Shown: one piece after another, positions 8,277 to 17,097 of the stretch
Layout of the letters: each line of letters opens with the position of its first letter
How positions within the stretch are numbered: the first letter of the stretch is position 1
Assembly: GCF_900156735.1 (NCBI RefSeq)
Contig: NZ_FTOL01000003.1
Coordinates: 186,001 to 250,000, forward strand
From: Chryseobacterium ureilyticum
GTDB lineage: Bacteria > Bacteroidota > Bacteroidia > Flavobacteriales > Weeksellaceae
Reading direction: 5' to 3'
DNA length: 64,000 nt
Notes under the pieces: generated by a model
What the model was told of the DNA's origin: nothing
The model's input: only the letters and a program-made list of their open reading frames with translations
Database searches by the model: none
Program-made: the position numbers and the translations under genes

Positions 8277-9158
8277 TGCTGTCTGTTGCCGTTAGGGTAT
8301 TGGGTGAGTGCACAGTCGGGAATCTCGGCAGAACTTAAAACTGAATACATTCCTTCTTCCAACTACATTCGCCCGGAAGACAGTCTTAAAACAGATTCCA
8401 AAAGTGATTTTAAAAGAGCAACTCTGAATCTGAGTATCCCTTTATCTGTAAAGAAAGACAGTGCAGGAAGAATAAAAGCATGGTCAATGCTGTTGAGTGG
8501 ATCATACGCAAAAATGTCTCATAAAAAATATGAAACACCTTTGTTTCCTGATCAAATGCTGAATGCTCAGGTAGGATTACAACATATAAGACCCCTAGGA
8601 AAAAAATGGAGTATGATGATGATGGCATCTGTAGGACTGTATACAGATCTGGAAAGAATAAGCTCTGATGATATTTTGGGACAGGGAGGAGTTTTGTTTA
8701 TCAGACATTTTAATCCAAACCTGGCATTGGGAGGAGGACCGGTGCTTACCACAGCATTTGGACCGCCAATGGTTTTACCCTGGATTTATTTCGACTGGAA
8801 AACAAACGGGAAAGTGAAGTTTAAGCTGAACTTCCCCGAAGGTGCTGAAGCCGGATACGAATTTTCAGATGCGCTCACTTTAAAAGCTGTGGTAAACCTC
8901 AGTGGAATGGTTGTGGAGAGAAATAAAGACGGAAAATCTACTATGTTTGGCTATCAGCAGATTACGGCGGGGCTCAGACCGGAAATCAAAATTACGGATA
9001 AACTAAGCTTAGGAGTTACAGGAGGCTCAACTCTTGTGAGAAGCTTTAGCGAAAGCGAAAGAAAAATTAAAAGCATTTTTAAAGATAAAAAAATAGCAGA
9101 CCCAAAGTTTGCCAGTACTTTTTATGTAGCTGTTTCTCTACGTTGGAATTTACCATAA
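8250..9158 (+). CDS. DUF6268-like outer membrane beta-barrel protein
   Basis: The 302-residue product has a signal peptide ending near WVSAQS (residue 22). A series of amphipathic strands follows, ending in a C-terminal strand with a final aromatic (YVAVSLRWNLP), typical of outer membrane barrels. It resembles the DUF6268 family found in Bacteroidetes. The function is unknown. A terminator-like hairpin overlaps its first codons, which is unusual. Confidence 0.7.
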   Translation: MKRNLLTAFCCLLPLGYWVSAQSGISAELKTEYIPSSNYIRPEDSLKTDSKSDFKRATLNLSIPLSVKKDSAGRIKAWSMLLSGSYAKMSHKKYETPLFPDQMLNAQVGLQHIRPLGKKWSMMMMASVGLYTDLERISSDDILGQGGVLFIRHFNPNLALGGGPVLTTAFGPPMVLPWIYFDWKTNGKVKFKLNFPEGAEAGYEFSDALTLKAVVNLSGMVVERNKDGKSTMFGYQQITAGLRPEIKITDKLSLGVTGGSTLVRSFSESERKIKSIFKDKKIADPKFASTFYVAVSLRWNLP

Positions 9159-9171
9159 AATAAGGAGAAAA

Positions 9172-9235
9172 GAAGCTGGAGTGCTTTTGAGATGTTTTTT
9201 AACTTCAAGAATTTCCCCGCCCAGTCTCCAGCTTC
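9172..9235. terminator. Long-loop inverted repeat between convergent genes
   Basis: GAAGCTGGAG at 9172-9181 and CTCCAGCTTC at 9226-9235 are perfect inverted arms with a 44-bp loop, between convergent genes. The long loop weakens the case for a classic intrinsic terminator. Confidence 0.45.
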
Positions 9236-9241
9236 CCTCTT

Positions 9242-9976
9242 TTATTTACTGATCAACTTTTTATATACCACCTGATTCAATAGTTCTTCTTTTCTGGTAC
9301 GGGAAATAGGAAGCTCCGTTTTATTAATGTATAATCGCCCTCCGGAAATCATATCAATGTGAATGATATTGATCAGAAATGACTTATGAATTCTGAAGAA
9401 ATGTTCGGAAGGGAGTGACTCTTCAATTGCCTTCATCGTCTGATGGATGATCAGCGATTTATCCTTAAAATGCAGCTTGGTATAGTTCTGCATACTTTCA
9501 ATATATAAAATATCTACCCAGGAAACCTTAATGAAGGTATCAGATTGCCTTACATACAGAAAAGGATCATCCAAAGAAGTGTTTTTCTTTAGCTTTTCAC
9601 TGATGATAAACTGCTGCTGAGCCTTATTCACTGCCTGATAAAAACGGTTGAAAGCAATAGGCTTTAAAAGATAATCTACGACCTGAAGACGGAATCCTTC
9701 CAAAGCATATTCAGAGTAAGCTGTGGTGAAAATACATAAAGGCGGGTTTTCAAGCTGCTCCAAAAAATCAATACCGTTAAGATAAGGCATATTGATATCC
9801 AGAAAAATAAGATCGATTTCGCTTTCTTTTACTTTAGCATCAGCTTCTAACGCAGTAGCACATGTTCCTTCCACTGATAAAAAGTCAATCTGGTCGGCAA
9901 GCTCTTTAAGGTGGAATCTTGCCAGAGGTTCATCATCTACAATCAGGCATTTCATTTTAGGAATATTACTGCTCAT
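9242..9976 (-). CDS. LytTR-family response regulator
   Basis: The 244-residue protein has a receiver domain with acidic pocket D14-D15 and phospho-acceptor D60 in LDINMP. Its C-terminal LytTR DNA-binding domain ends in FFRIHKSFLINI and PISRTRKEELL. It would be phosphorylated by the LytS-like kinase encoded just upstream, whose 3' end it overlaps by 11 bases. A shorter start at residue 8 (position 9955) is also possible. The target genes are unknown. Confidence 0.9.
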   Translation of the reverse strand: MSSNIPKMKCLIVDDEPLARFHLKELADQIDFLSVEGTCATALEADAKVKESEIDLIFLDINMPYLNGIDFLEQLENPPLCIFTTAYSEYALEGFRLQVVDYLLKPIAFNRFYQAVNKAQQQFIISEKLKKNTSLDDPFLYVRQSDTFIKVSWVDILYIESMQNYTKLHFKDKSLIIHQTMKAIEESLPSEHFFRIHKSFLINIIHIDMISGGRLYINKTELPISRTRKEELLNQVVYKKLISK

Positions 9977-11021
9977 TTTTCTCAGAGAGTTTTAAGGTTA
10001 AACTTACTTTATAGACAAGATTATCGGTTTCAATTTTCAGATCATAAGCTTCCGGATATTGCAGTTTTAAACGTTTTTTTACATTTTGCAGACCGATTCC
10101 TCCGTCCTTCTTTTTATGAATAGCAATATCAGAATATGAATTTTCAATATAAAAAAAGAGGTTGTTGTTTTCCTCCTTACAGAAGATTTTGACGTAACCT
10201 ATCTGTCCGGGAAGTCTGCATACATATTTAAAAGCATTTTCAATGAAAGGAATCAGAAGTAATGGAGCAATAAAAGCTTTATTGTTACTGATTTCCAAGG
10301 TGGATTGTACGTTCAGTTCATTCCCCCATCGTAGTTTTTCTACTTCAATCAGATTTTGCAGGTATTCAACTTCCTTATCCAAAGGAACCAGATTTTGATT
10401 ACAGTGATACAGCTGATATCTTAGAATATCTGAAAACTTCATTAATAAAAAGTCAGCAAGTTCAGTATCCCGTTTCATCAGGATATGGATGTGATTCAGA
10501 ATATTAAAAACAACATGCGGATTGATCTGATCCTGAAGAAGTTTAAGTTGATTCTCAAGATGTGCCTGCTGAAGAAGAATATGATCGCGTTCTATTCTTC
10601 CATGTTCTTTGTAGAATTTAATTCCACAGGCAGATCCGTTGATCAGGAAAGAAGCGGGCAAAGACATATAAAATCCCCGCCACAAAAAAGGTACATGATC
10701 TTTGAAATCCGGAGGAAGCTGATGTTTGGGACCAGCTTCAAAATATGTGAAAATAACAGCAAAAATTATACTCAGAATAAAAATAACCATGACCGTCTGA
10801 ATCAGAAACTGTTTCATTTTTTTTTCCCGTAAAGCTTTTGGAAGCAGTTTGCTGGTTAAAAAATGAGTAAATGTAAAGGAGCTGGCAGATATAATAATTG
10901 CTTGCGCTATTGCAAGATAGGTGTCTGTCTCAGTCTGAAAGTTACACCATAGTACAATCGTGAGGACAAGCCAAAAGATGAATGTGAAAATGTATTCTTT
11001 TAAAACAAAAGGTTTTGTCAT
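9966..11021 (-). CDS. LytS-like sensor histidine kinase
   Basis: The 351-residue inner-membrane kinase has four N-terminal transmembrane segments (about residues 10-145). These are followed by the His_kinase domain with DQINPHVVFNILNHIHIL, whose His is the predicted phosphorylation site, and a C-terminal ATPase with an N box IENAFKY and a G box GGIGLQNVKKRL. Its partner is the overlapping LytTR regulator downstream. The sensor has no extracytoplasmic domain of note, so it probably senses within or at the membrane. Confidence 0.9.
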   Translation of the reverse strand: MTKPFVLKEYIFTFIFWLVLTIVLWCNFQTETDTYLAIAQAIIISASSFTFTHFLTSKLLPKALREKKMKQFLIQTVMVIFILSIIFAVIFTYFEAGPKHQLPPDFKDHVPFLWRGFYMSLPASFLINGSACGIKFYKEHGRIERDHILLQQAHLENQLKLLQDQINPHVVFNILNHIHILMKRDTELADFLLMKFSDILRYQLYHCNQNLVPLDKEVEYLQNLIEVEKLRWGNELNVQSTLEISNNKAFIAPLLLIPFIENAFKYVCRLPGQIGYVKIFCKEENNNLFFYIENSYSDIAIHKKKDGGIGLQNVKKRLKLQYPEAYDLKIETDNLVYKVSLTLKLSEKNEQ

Positions 11022-11051
11022 GAGAGCAATCTGAAGAGAGTTTATAAAAAA

Positions 11052-11079
11052 TTAGAAACTGCAGGGTCACAGTTTCTAA
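11052..11079 (-). terminator. Terminator of the PorT-like gene
   Basis: TTAGAAACTG and CAGTTTCTAA form a perfect 10-bp stem with an 8-base loop. Read on the minus strand it is followed by ATTTTTTAT. It lies after the stop codon of the barrel gene. Confidence 0.8.
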
Positions 11080-11101
11080 TAAGTAAAGATAATTCAAGTT
11101 T

Positions 11102-11698
11102 TTAGAATAAGAAATAACCGATCCCAAGACTAAAACTGTGGGGTTTGGATTTAAATTCCTTACTGATATTTGAAAGCCCGTTTTCGTACCGCAGATCTAC
11201 AGTGAAGTTTTTATAATCTATTCCTATACCTCCCGTAATTCCGATATTGGATTTATCAAACTTATTAAAACCCTCCTGTATAGATTCGGACGTTGATAGC
11301 TTGTTGTTGAATGCATAGCTGTAAACACCGCCGGCAAATGCTCTTAAATTGAAATCATCTGTCTTGATGATCTTATATCCTACTACCACTGGAATATCAA
11401 TAGCATTCCATGTCAGTTTTGCGGAACCACCAGACTTTTCTTCGTACGATGCTTTTCTTTTGTTGAATAGCGCTTCTCCTTGTACATACAGGCTTCCAAT
11501 ATCTACTCTTGTCATTACCCCTGCCTGATAGCCAAAACCGTATTTCCCTTCCAAGGAAGAAGATTCCGTTGAGGTTTTTGTAAAATTTGTTCCTCCTTTT
11601 ACTCCTACATGAAGAGTTGGCTTCTGCTGTGCCTGTGTTTCTACAGAACAGGTAATACATAATAACAATGAGCAGAATGCTAAAAATTGTTGTTTCAT
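11102..11698 (-). CDS. PorT-family outer membrane beta-barrel protein
   Basis: The 198-residue product has a signal peptide ending at ETQAQQ and then VGVKGGTNFTK, the characteristic first strand of Bacteroidetes PorT/'porin family' small barrels. The last strand is SFSLGIGYFLF. The ATG at 11698 is used because the longer frame puts 13 extra residues before a good signal peptide. No specific role can be assigned. It sits upstream of the LytS/LytTR genes but has its own terminator. Confidence 0.8.
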   Translation of the reverse strand: MKQQFLAFCSLLLCITCSVETQAQQKPTLHVGVKGGTNFTKTSTESSSLEGKYGFGYQAGVMTRVDIGSLYVQGEALFNKRKASYEEKSGGSAKLTWNAIDIPVVVGYKIIKTDDFNLRAFAGGVYSYAFNNKLSTSESIQEGFNKFDKSNIGITGGIGIDYKNFTVDLRYENGLSNISKEFKSKPHSFSLGIGYFLF

Positions 11699-11860
11699 AA
11701 TTTTAATTATTGTTAGAAATTTGATGCAAAACAACAATTCTGAACGGAAGGCAGAAATTTTATTTGATGAACGGTAAAAGGATGTTGACGAGCTGTATAT
11801 TTTTCAGGAATACACAGGTGTATATATTTATTTTAGAAGAATAGTTGGAGCAAAAAATAA

Positions 11861-11881
11861 CCCCGGTCATCTGTACCGGGG
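11861..11881 (-). terminator. Terminator of the 12,454 gene
   Basis: CCCCGGT and ACCGGGG form a GC-rich stem with a 7-base loop. On the minus strand it is followed by TTATTTTTTG. It lies 7 bp after the stop codon. Confidence 0.85.
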
Positions 11882-11887
11882 TCAATT

Positions 11888-12454
11888 TTATTTTTTGAAT
11901 GTTAAAACTAAAGGCATAATCACTGTAGATGATATCGGTTTTCCATTACTTTCTGCAGGTTTCCACTTGCCATTTTCTTTGATACGGTAGAAGGCTGCTT
12001 CAATGAATGCATTTACATCTTCATTATTTCCTTTTACATGAGCATCAAGAGCATTTCCTTTAGAATCTACTACAAAGGTTAATGTCGCTTTATAAGAGTC
12101 TGAAGAGTAATTTAAGAAAGCAAGATCAACTGCTTGGGATAATGACTTCTGAAAAGCAGCTTTACCAGTTTCGTAATCTGCTTCTTTCGTCACTTTTGTT
12201 TTTACAGGCGGATCGTTATTTAACACCTTTTTCTCGTCTTCAGCAATTTTATCAAGAGCATTTTTATAAGACGTTATTTTGTCTTCCGTAAGAAGCCACT
12301 CCAGCTTAGTTCTTAAATCGTTAGGCTTAGGATATTTGTTATACAGAGCCGTTTTCTTTCTTTCATATTTGGAATCAGCTTTTTGAAATGCAGATACCTG
12401 TGCACCCGCGAAAGCAAATGTAGATATGAACGCTAATGCTAAGAGTTTTTTCAT
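11888..12454 (-). CDS. Secreted protein with TonB C-terminal-like domain
   Basis: The 188-residue protein has a signal peptide (about residues 1-18, ending FAGAQ), a charged helical middle, and a C-terminal TonB_C-like domain: ATLTFVVDSKGNALDAHV, then KWKPAESNGKPIS. As with the protein at 2442-2873 there is no inner-membrane anchor, so a role as an energy transducer is doubtful. It follows pepT with a 5-bp gap and may be co-transcribed. Confidence 0.75.
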   Translation of the reverse strand: MKKLLALAFISTFAFAGAQVSAFQKADSKYERKKTALYNKYPKPNDLRTKLEWLLTEDKITSYKNALDKIAEDEKKVLNNDPPVKTKVTKEADYETGKAAFQKSLSQAVDLAFLNYSSDSYKATLTFVVDSKGNALDAHVKGNNEDVNAFIEAAFYRIKENGKWKPAESNGKPISSTVIMPLVLTFKK

Positions 12455-12459
12455 CTTAA

Positions 12460-13707
12460 TTATGCTTTTACGATGTTAATAATAACCTCAGTTGCTTTTT
12501 CCATGCTTTCTAAAGCTACATATTCGTATGGTCCATGGAAATTGATTCCTCCAGCGAAGATATTAGGACAAGGTAATCCCATATAAGAAAGCTGAGCACC
12601 ATCCGTACCTCCTCTGATCGCTTTGATTTTTGGCTCAATACCAGCTTCAGTCATTGCTTTTGCCGCAAGATCTACAATGTGCATCTTACCTTCAAACTGC
12701 TGCTTCATGTTTCTGTATTGTTCTTTGATCTCCACTTCAGCAGATCCCTCACCATGTTTTTGGTTGAATTCAGCTACTTTTTCTTCCATGAATTTCTTTC
12801 TTGCTTCAAATTTGTCAGCATCGTGATCACGAATGATATACTGAAGTTTCGCCTCAGAAATGTCAGCATTGATATCCATTAAATGATAGAATCCATCAAA
12901 TCCTTTAGTGGTTGCAGGAGTTTCATTAGCAGGAAGCATTTGAGCAAATTCAGAAGCTAATAATGCTGCATTGATCATTTTACCATAAGCATAACCTGGG
13001 TGTACGCTCAATCCGTGAATTTTTACCACAGCTCCAGCTGCATTGAAGTTTTCATACTCCAATTCTCCAACTTCTCCACCATCCATTGTGTAAGCCCATT
13101 CAGCACCGAATTTAGCTACATCAAACTTATGTGCACCTCTTCCGATTTCCTCATCAGGAGTAAATCCTACAGCAATTCTTCCATGCTTGATTTCTGGGTG
13201 AGCGATAAGATATTCAGCAGCTGTTACAATCTCTGCACAACCCGCTTTATCATCAGCACCTAGAAGCGTAGTTCCGTCAGTAGTAATTAAAGTCTGCCTA
13301 ACGTATTTTTTTAAACTTTCAAATCTTGATGGAGACAAAGTGAATCCTGTAGTCTGGTTTAATAGAAGATCGTTTCCGTCATAGTTTTCCCAAACCTGAG
13401 GTTTTACATTTTCTCCACTGAAATCTGGTGATGTATCATAGTGTGAAATGAACCCAATGGTAGGTCTGTCATCATTTTCAAGGTTAGAAGGAACGTAGCC
13501 CATAATATAACCGTGTTCATCAATTGAAACATTTTCCAAACCAATTGTCTTAAGTTCTTCCGTAATGTAATTGGCAATATTCCACTGACGCTCAGTAGAA
13601 GGAGTAGACTCACTTTCAGCATCACTCGTTGAATATATTTTTACATAGCTAAGAAAACGGTTCAGTAATTTCTCTTTCCATAAAGGATTGAATTCTATTG
13701 TACTCAT
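12460..13707 (-). CDS. pepT: Peptidase T (tripeptide aminopeptidase)
   Basis: The 415-residue M20-family metallopeptidase removes N-terminal residues from tripeptides in the cytoplasm. Zinc ligands are visible in FISHYDTSPDF, LLGADDKAG, TPDEEIGRG (catalytic Glu) and NFHGPYEYV. TMDGGEVGELEYE is typical of PepT. The ATG at 13707 (MSTIEFN) matches the usual N-terminus better than upstream in-frame starts. A TonB_C-like gene follows closely. Confidence 0.95.
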   Translation of the reverse strand: MSTIEFNPLWKEKLLNRFLSYVKIYSTSDAESESTPSTERQWNIANYITEELKTIGLENVSIDEHGYIMGYVPSNLENDDRPTIGFISHYDTSPDFSGENVKPQVWENYDGNDLLLNQTTGFTLSPSRFESLKKYVRQTLITTDGTTLLGADDKAGCAEIVTAAEYLIAHPEIKHGRIAVGFTPDEEIGRGAHKFDVAKFGAEWAYTMDGGEVGELEYENFNAAGAVVKIHGLSVHPGYAYGKMINAALLASEFAQMLPANETPATTKGFDGFYHLMDINADISEAKLQYIIRDHDADKFEARKKFMEEKVAEFNQKHGEGSAEVEIKEQYRNMKQQFEGKMHIVDLAAKAMTEAGIEPKIKAIRGGTDGAQLSYMGLPCPNIFAGGINFHGPYEYVALESMEKATEVIINIVKA

Positions 13708-13869
13708 CAGATTTATCATAAATTTTAACAAAGTTAGCAAATTTGACGCTCAGAATGCATTATTTGATACTGAATATCAGTTATTGAAATTATAAATCAG
13801 TTATAAATATTTGAAAATCAAAATAATGTTAGCTTTGTATGTATTAGATACTAAATAGTTTAGTTTTAT

Positions 13870-13877
13870 TATATTTG
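13870..13877 (+). promoter_or_regulatory. Putative -7 promoter element of the HMGL-like gene
   Basis: TATATTTG matches the Bacteroidetes TAnnTTTG element and lies 19 bp before the ATG at 13897. No clear TTG is found at the usual distance upstream. Confidence 0.3.
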
Positions 13878-13896
13878 AGAAAATCAAAAAGTAAAA

Positions 13897-14745
13897 ATGT
13901 TTCTTACCGAATGTCCTAGAGATGCAATGCAGGGATGGGGAGAATTTATCCCTACCAACAAAAAGATAGATTATATCAACTCCTTGATGGATGTTGGTTT
14001 TGATGTATTGGACTGTCTGAGCTTTGTTTCTCCAAAAGCAATTCCCCAGATGGCTGACTCTGATGAGGTTGCTGAAAATATAGATAAATCCCGTTCCAAA
14101 ACTAAAGTTTCTGCAATTATCGGAAACTATAGAGGAGCAGAAAAAGCACTGAAGCATGAGTCTGTGGATATCCTTGGATTTCCGTTCTCTATTTCTGAAA
14201 CATTTCAGCACAGAAATACCAATAAGAGTCAGGATGAAGCTTTTGAGGAGATCATTAAAATGCTGGAGCTGGTAAAAAGCGAAGGAAAACAATTGAATAT
14301 TTACTTTTCCATGGCATTTGGAAACCCTTACGGTGAAATGTGGAAGTGGGAGGATGTAGATCAATGGGCGCAAAGATTCTCTGATATTGGAGTAAAGGAT
14401 ATTCTGCTTTCTGATACAACAGGGGTGGCAACTCCGGAAACCATTGCCCTTTTATTTGAAAAAATTCCGTCTAAATATCCTGAGATCAACTTCGGAGGAC
14501 ATTTTCATAACCGTTATGAAGAATCGTATTCAAAACTTAAAGCAGCTTATGACCAAGGATGCAGAAGATTTGATAGCGCGATCAAAGGAATCGGCGGGTG
14601 TCCTATGGCTAAAGATGATCTTGTTGGAAATATGCCTACAGAGCAGGTAATCAATTTTATGAGCGTTGAAAAAGCAGATCATAAACTGAATCTGCTGAAC
14701 TTTGAAAGTTCTTATAATAAGGCGAAGGATATTTTTCATTTTTAA
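13897..14745 (+). CDS. Hydroxymethylglutaryl-CoA lyase-like enzyme
   Basis: The 282-residue TIM-barrel protein matches HMG-CoA lyases, which split HMG-CoA into acetoacetate and acetyl-CoA in leucine degradation. Visible signatures are CPRDAMQG (residues 6-13, the metal-binding RD region), FVSPKAIPQMAD, SDTTGVATPE, GGHFHNRYE with the metal-binding His pair, and GIGGCPMAKDDLVGN with the catalytic Cys. The N-terminal ECPRDAMQGW differs from the usual VGPRDGLQN, so a related acyl-CoA lyase activity is possible. Confidence 0.87.
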   Translation: MFLTECPRDAMQGWGEFIPTNKKIDYINSLMDVGFDVLDCLSFVSPKAIPQMADSDEVAENIDKSRSKTKVSAIIGNYRGAEKALKHESVDILGFPFSISETFQHRNTNKSQDEAFEEIIKMLELVKSEGKQLNIYFSMAFGNPYGEMWKWEDVDQWAQRFSDIGVKDILLSDTTGVATPETIALLFEKIPSKYPEINFGGHFHNRYEESYSKLKAAYDQGCRRFDSAIKGIGGCPMAKDDLVGNMPTEQVINFMSVEKADHKLNLLNFESSYNKAKDIFHF

Positions 14746-14756
14746 AATTATTTGAA

Positions 14757-14825
14757 ATCTCTCGCAGATTTAGCAAATTACGCAGATAAGAAACTTGAAA
14801 ATCAGGATCTGCGAAATCAGTGTGA
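14757..14825. repeat. Imperfect 'cgcagat' intergenic repeat
   Basis: The stretch contains CTCGCAGATTTAGC, ACGCAGATAAG and the inverted ATCTGCGAAATC, so direct and inverted copies of CGCAGAT are interleaved. Similar sequences recur between genes in Chryseobacterium as I recall them, but I cannot count copies here. Confidence 0.4.
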
Positions 14826-14845
14826 AATAAAAAAATATAAATAGG

Positions 14846-14863
14846 AGCGGGCTTTAGCCCGCT
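14846..14863 (+). terminator. GC-rich hairpin
   Basis: AGCGGGC and GCCCGCT form a strong stem with a 4-base loop, followed by TTGCTATA. It may terminate the HMGL-like transcript, or belong to the adjacent repeat. Confidence 0.5.
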
Positions 14864-14931
14864 TTGCTATATAGACCATTCATTGGTTTTAACCAAAACC
14901 TAATTAAGTTTAATCTAAAACAATCAGCAAA

Positions 14932-15768
14932 ATGTCTCCAATCATATCATCATCCCAATTAAAAAACATTTCCAAAGATCATCTTGTCATCCTTGATGCA
15001 AGAGTCGGGAAAGAGGTAAAACAAAATTATTTTGATAAACATATCAAAGGAGCAAGATTCATTGATTTGGATACAGATCTGGCTGAAATAGGAGAAAATG
15101 CCGCTTTCGGAGGCAGACATCCGCTTCCGACTCCAGAAAAATTTGCAGAAACGCTTTCCAATCTTGGAGTAACTGAAGATGCTCATATTGTAGTTTATGA
15201 TGATAAAAACGGTTCCAATGCAGCCGCTAGGGCTTGGTGGATGCTAAGGTCTTTTGGTTTTGAAAATGTACAGGTTTTGGATGGCGGAATTCAGGCTGCT
15301 GAAAAAGAGGGTGTGGAATTTTCATCAGGAGAAGAAATCTTTGAAAAAGCTCCACTGATTAATAGAATAGATTGGTCTTTGCCTGTTTCAAGCCTTGAAA
15401 ATGTTGAAAATGAATTGAATAATAACTCTTCTACTGTTGTTGATGTAAGAGATGCTTACCGATATAGAGGAGAATCTGAACCAATCGATCTTGTTGCGGG
15501 GCATATTCCTGGAGCTATTAATATTCCTTTTTCTGAGAATCTGGATGAAAACGGATTATTCCTAAGCCCGGAAGCTTTAAAAGAAAAATACAGCCAATTA
15601 TTGGAGAATAAACCTGAACATCTGATTATTCACTGTGGCTCGGGAGTGACGGCGTGTCATACGATTTTAGCGTTAGCTCATGCAGGATTTGATACTCCCA
15701 ATCTTTATGTAGGTTCATGGAGTGAATGGAGCCGACGAGAAGGAAAAGAAGTTGCTAAAGAGGCATAA
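14932..15768 (+). CDS. Sulfurtransferase with two rhodanese domains
   Basis: The 278-residue protein has two rhodanese domains in tandem, like thiosulfate or 3-mercaptopyruvate sulfurtransferases (SseA type). The N-terminal domain is inactive, without a cysteine at the loop. The C-terminal domain has the active-site loop HCGSGVTAC with the catalytic Cys. The CGSGVTA loop is typical of mercaptopyruvate sulfurtransferase-like enzymes. It is likely cytoplasmic and followed by a strong terminator. Confidence 0.9.
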   Translation: MSPIISSSQLKNISKDHLVILDARVGKEVKQNYFDKHIKGARFIDLDTDLAEIGENAAFGGRHPLPTPEKFAETLSNLGVTEDAHIVVYDDKNGSNAAARAWWMLRSFGFENVQVLDGGIQAAEKEGVEFSSGEEIFEKAPLINRIDWSLPVSSLENVENELNNNSSTVVDVRDAYRYRGESEPIDLVAGHIPGAINIPFSENLDENGLFLSPEALKEKYSQLLENKPEHLIIHCGSGVTACHTILALAHAGFDTPNLYVGSWSEWSRREGKEVAKEA

Positions 15769-15797
15769 ACCAGCCAAAACACCGGTTTTAAGAATAC

Positions 15798-15833
15798 AAA
15801 AAAGGATGTCATTACTAGTATGACATCCTTTTT
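15798..15833 (+). terminator. Bidirectional terminator
   Basis: AAAAAGGATGTCAT and ATGACATCCTTTTT form a perfect 14-bp stem with a 7-base loop. It can serve the rhodanese gene and the small minus-strand gene that ends at 15,847. Confidence 0.85.
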
Positions 15834-15846
15834 ATATTTTTGTAGT

Positions 15847-15993
15847 TTACTTTTTAATTAAGTGAAATAAAGAGATTATTATAAATCCTATTCCTGTAAT
15901 AAAAGGTGGCTGAGCCTTCATTTGAGCTCCTAAATAAAGCATGTATAACCCCAAAAAAGCAAGTAATATTGCGCCAATTTTTTTAATAACCAT
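15847..15993 (-). CDS. Small two-helix membrane protein (48 aa)
   Basis: I translated this frame directly: ATG at the complement of 15991-15993, TAA at 15847-15849. It encodes 48 residues with two hydrophobic helices (about 6-22 and 31-46) separated by a short turn AQMKAQPP, and ends in two lysines. It sits between a terminator and the MIP18-like gene, where a noncoding gap would otherwise be about 280 bp. No family is recognised. Confidence 0.55.
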   Translation of the reverse strand: MVIKKIGAILLAFLGLYMLYLGAQMKAQPPFITGIGFIIISLFHLIKK

Positions 15994-16050
15994 GATTTCT
16001 TAAAATTTCAAGTGCAATATATGATTTTATTGGGTTCAAAATGCCAATTT

Positions 16051-16377
16051 TTAAAGCATTCCTAATTCAAACTTTGCCTCTTCACTCATCATATCCTTAT
16101 TCCAGCTAGGTTCGAAGGTAAGCTCTAAATCTACACTGTTTACATGTTCTACTTCTCCTACCTTGTCTTTTACTTCCTGAGGAAGTGTTTCTGCAACAGG
16201 ACAGTTGGGAGTAGTAAGTGTCATGATAATTTTTACGTCAGCATCATCGGAGATCTGTACATCATAAATTAGCCCTAACTCGTAAATATCTACCGGAATT
16301 TCGGGGTCATATACGGTTTTCAGTACGCTGATGATTTCCTCACCAATGTCAGCAATTTGATCGTCTGTAAATTTCAT
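16051..16377 (-). CDS. MIP18/DUF59 family Fe-S assembly protein
   Basis: The 108-residue protein belongs to the DUF59/MIP18 family, with KTVYDPEIPVDIYELGLIYD (residues 20-39) and the conserved Cys in TTPNCPVAE. Members such as SufT and PaaD-like proteins help mature iron-sulfur proteins. It has no fused ATPase domain, and no other suf genes are near. The exonuclease gene ends 3 bp upstream on the same strand, so they form an operon. Confidence 0.88.
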   Translation of the reverse strand: MKFTDDQIADIGEEIISVLKTVYDPEIPVDIYELGLIYDVQISDDADVKIIMTLTTPNCPVAETLPQEVKDKVGEVEHVNSVDLELTFEPSWNKDMMSEEAKFELGML

Positions 16378-16380
16378 TTT

Positions 16381-17082
16381 TTAATCTAAATTGATATTCC
16401 TTTTCAACAAATCTTCCTGACGCATACGTCGGAAAATATTTGCCAAAGTTAAGACATCTTTTTCACAATAGTCAACAATTCTCTGCAAGTCTTTTTCTAT
16501 GTAGTAAATTGATGAAACCATTGAGCCGTCAATATCATCTTTTGGAGTAGGAATACCAAAGACATGAGCTAATAATTCCAATGATACAAAACTTTTATAA
16601 TCCCCAAATTTCCACAGTTCCATCGTATCTATATGAGGAACCTCCCAAGGTTTTTTTCCAAACAATTGAAAAGGAGCCGGAGGTTGTATTCCATTGATCA
16701 GATATCTTCTTGCGATCCAGGGGAAATCAAATTCTTTTCCGTTGTGAGCGCAGAGAATGACATTATGAAGTCGCGGACTGTTGAAGATTTCTCCAAATTC
16801 CTGAAGCAGTTTTTTTTCATCATGTCCGGAGAAGCTTTTGATCTTTAACGTCTCGTTCTTTTCCAACATTCCAATGGTAATGCAGATGATCTTTCCAAAT
16901 TCCGCCATAATACCGGCTCTGTCATAAAACTCTTCTGCTGAAATTTCTTCTTTTCTCTGAAACTTGGTTTTTTTATCCCAAAGATGCTGATCGGTTTCAG
17001 ATAAATCATCCCAGGATGAAGCCTGAGGCACGGTTTCAATATCAAGGAATAAAACTCTTTCTAATGGTATGTTCTGTATCAT
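16381..17082 (-). CDS. PolB-related 3'-5' exonuclease (DEDDy)
   Basis: The 233-residue protein resembles the predicted exonuclease domain of DNA polymerase B. The DEDDy residues are visible: D and E in LFLDIETVP (near residue 15), D in CAHNGKEFDFPW, and YCEKD for motif III with its Tyr. It probably removes nucleotides from DNA or RNA 3' ends in repair. It is a stand-alone domain without a polymerase. Tight spacing places it in the cluster with csaA and the MIP18-like gene. Confidence 0.85.
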   Translation of the reverse strand: MIQNIPLERVLFLDIETVPQASSWDDLSETDQHLWDKKTKFQRKEEISAEEFYDRAGIMAEFGKIICITIGMLEKNETLKIKSFSGHDEKKLLQEFGEIFNSPRLHNVILCAHNGKEFDFPWIARRYLINGIQPPAPFQLFGKKPWEVPHIDTMELWKFGDYKSFVSLELLAHVFGIPTPKDDIDGSMVSSIYYIEKDLQRIVDYCEKDVLTLANIFRRMRQEDLLKRNINLD

Positions 17083-17097
17083 TTGTGTTTTGTATTG

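Noticed and set aside
13801..14373. 190-residue frame antisense to the HMG-CoA-lyase-like gene
   Set aside because: It lies wholly opposite a clear enzyme gene plus its promoter region and has a low-complexity composition with no domain. It is a shadow of the codon pattern on the other strand.
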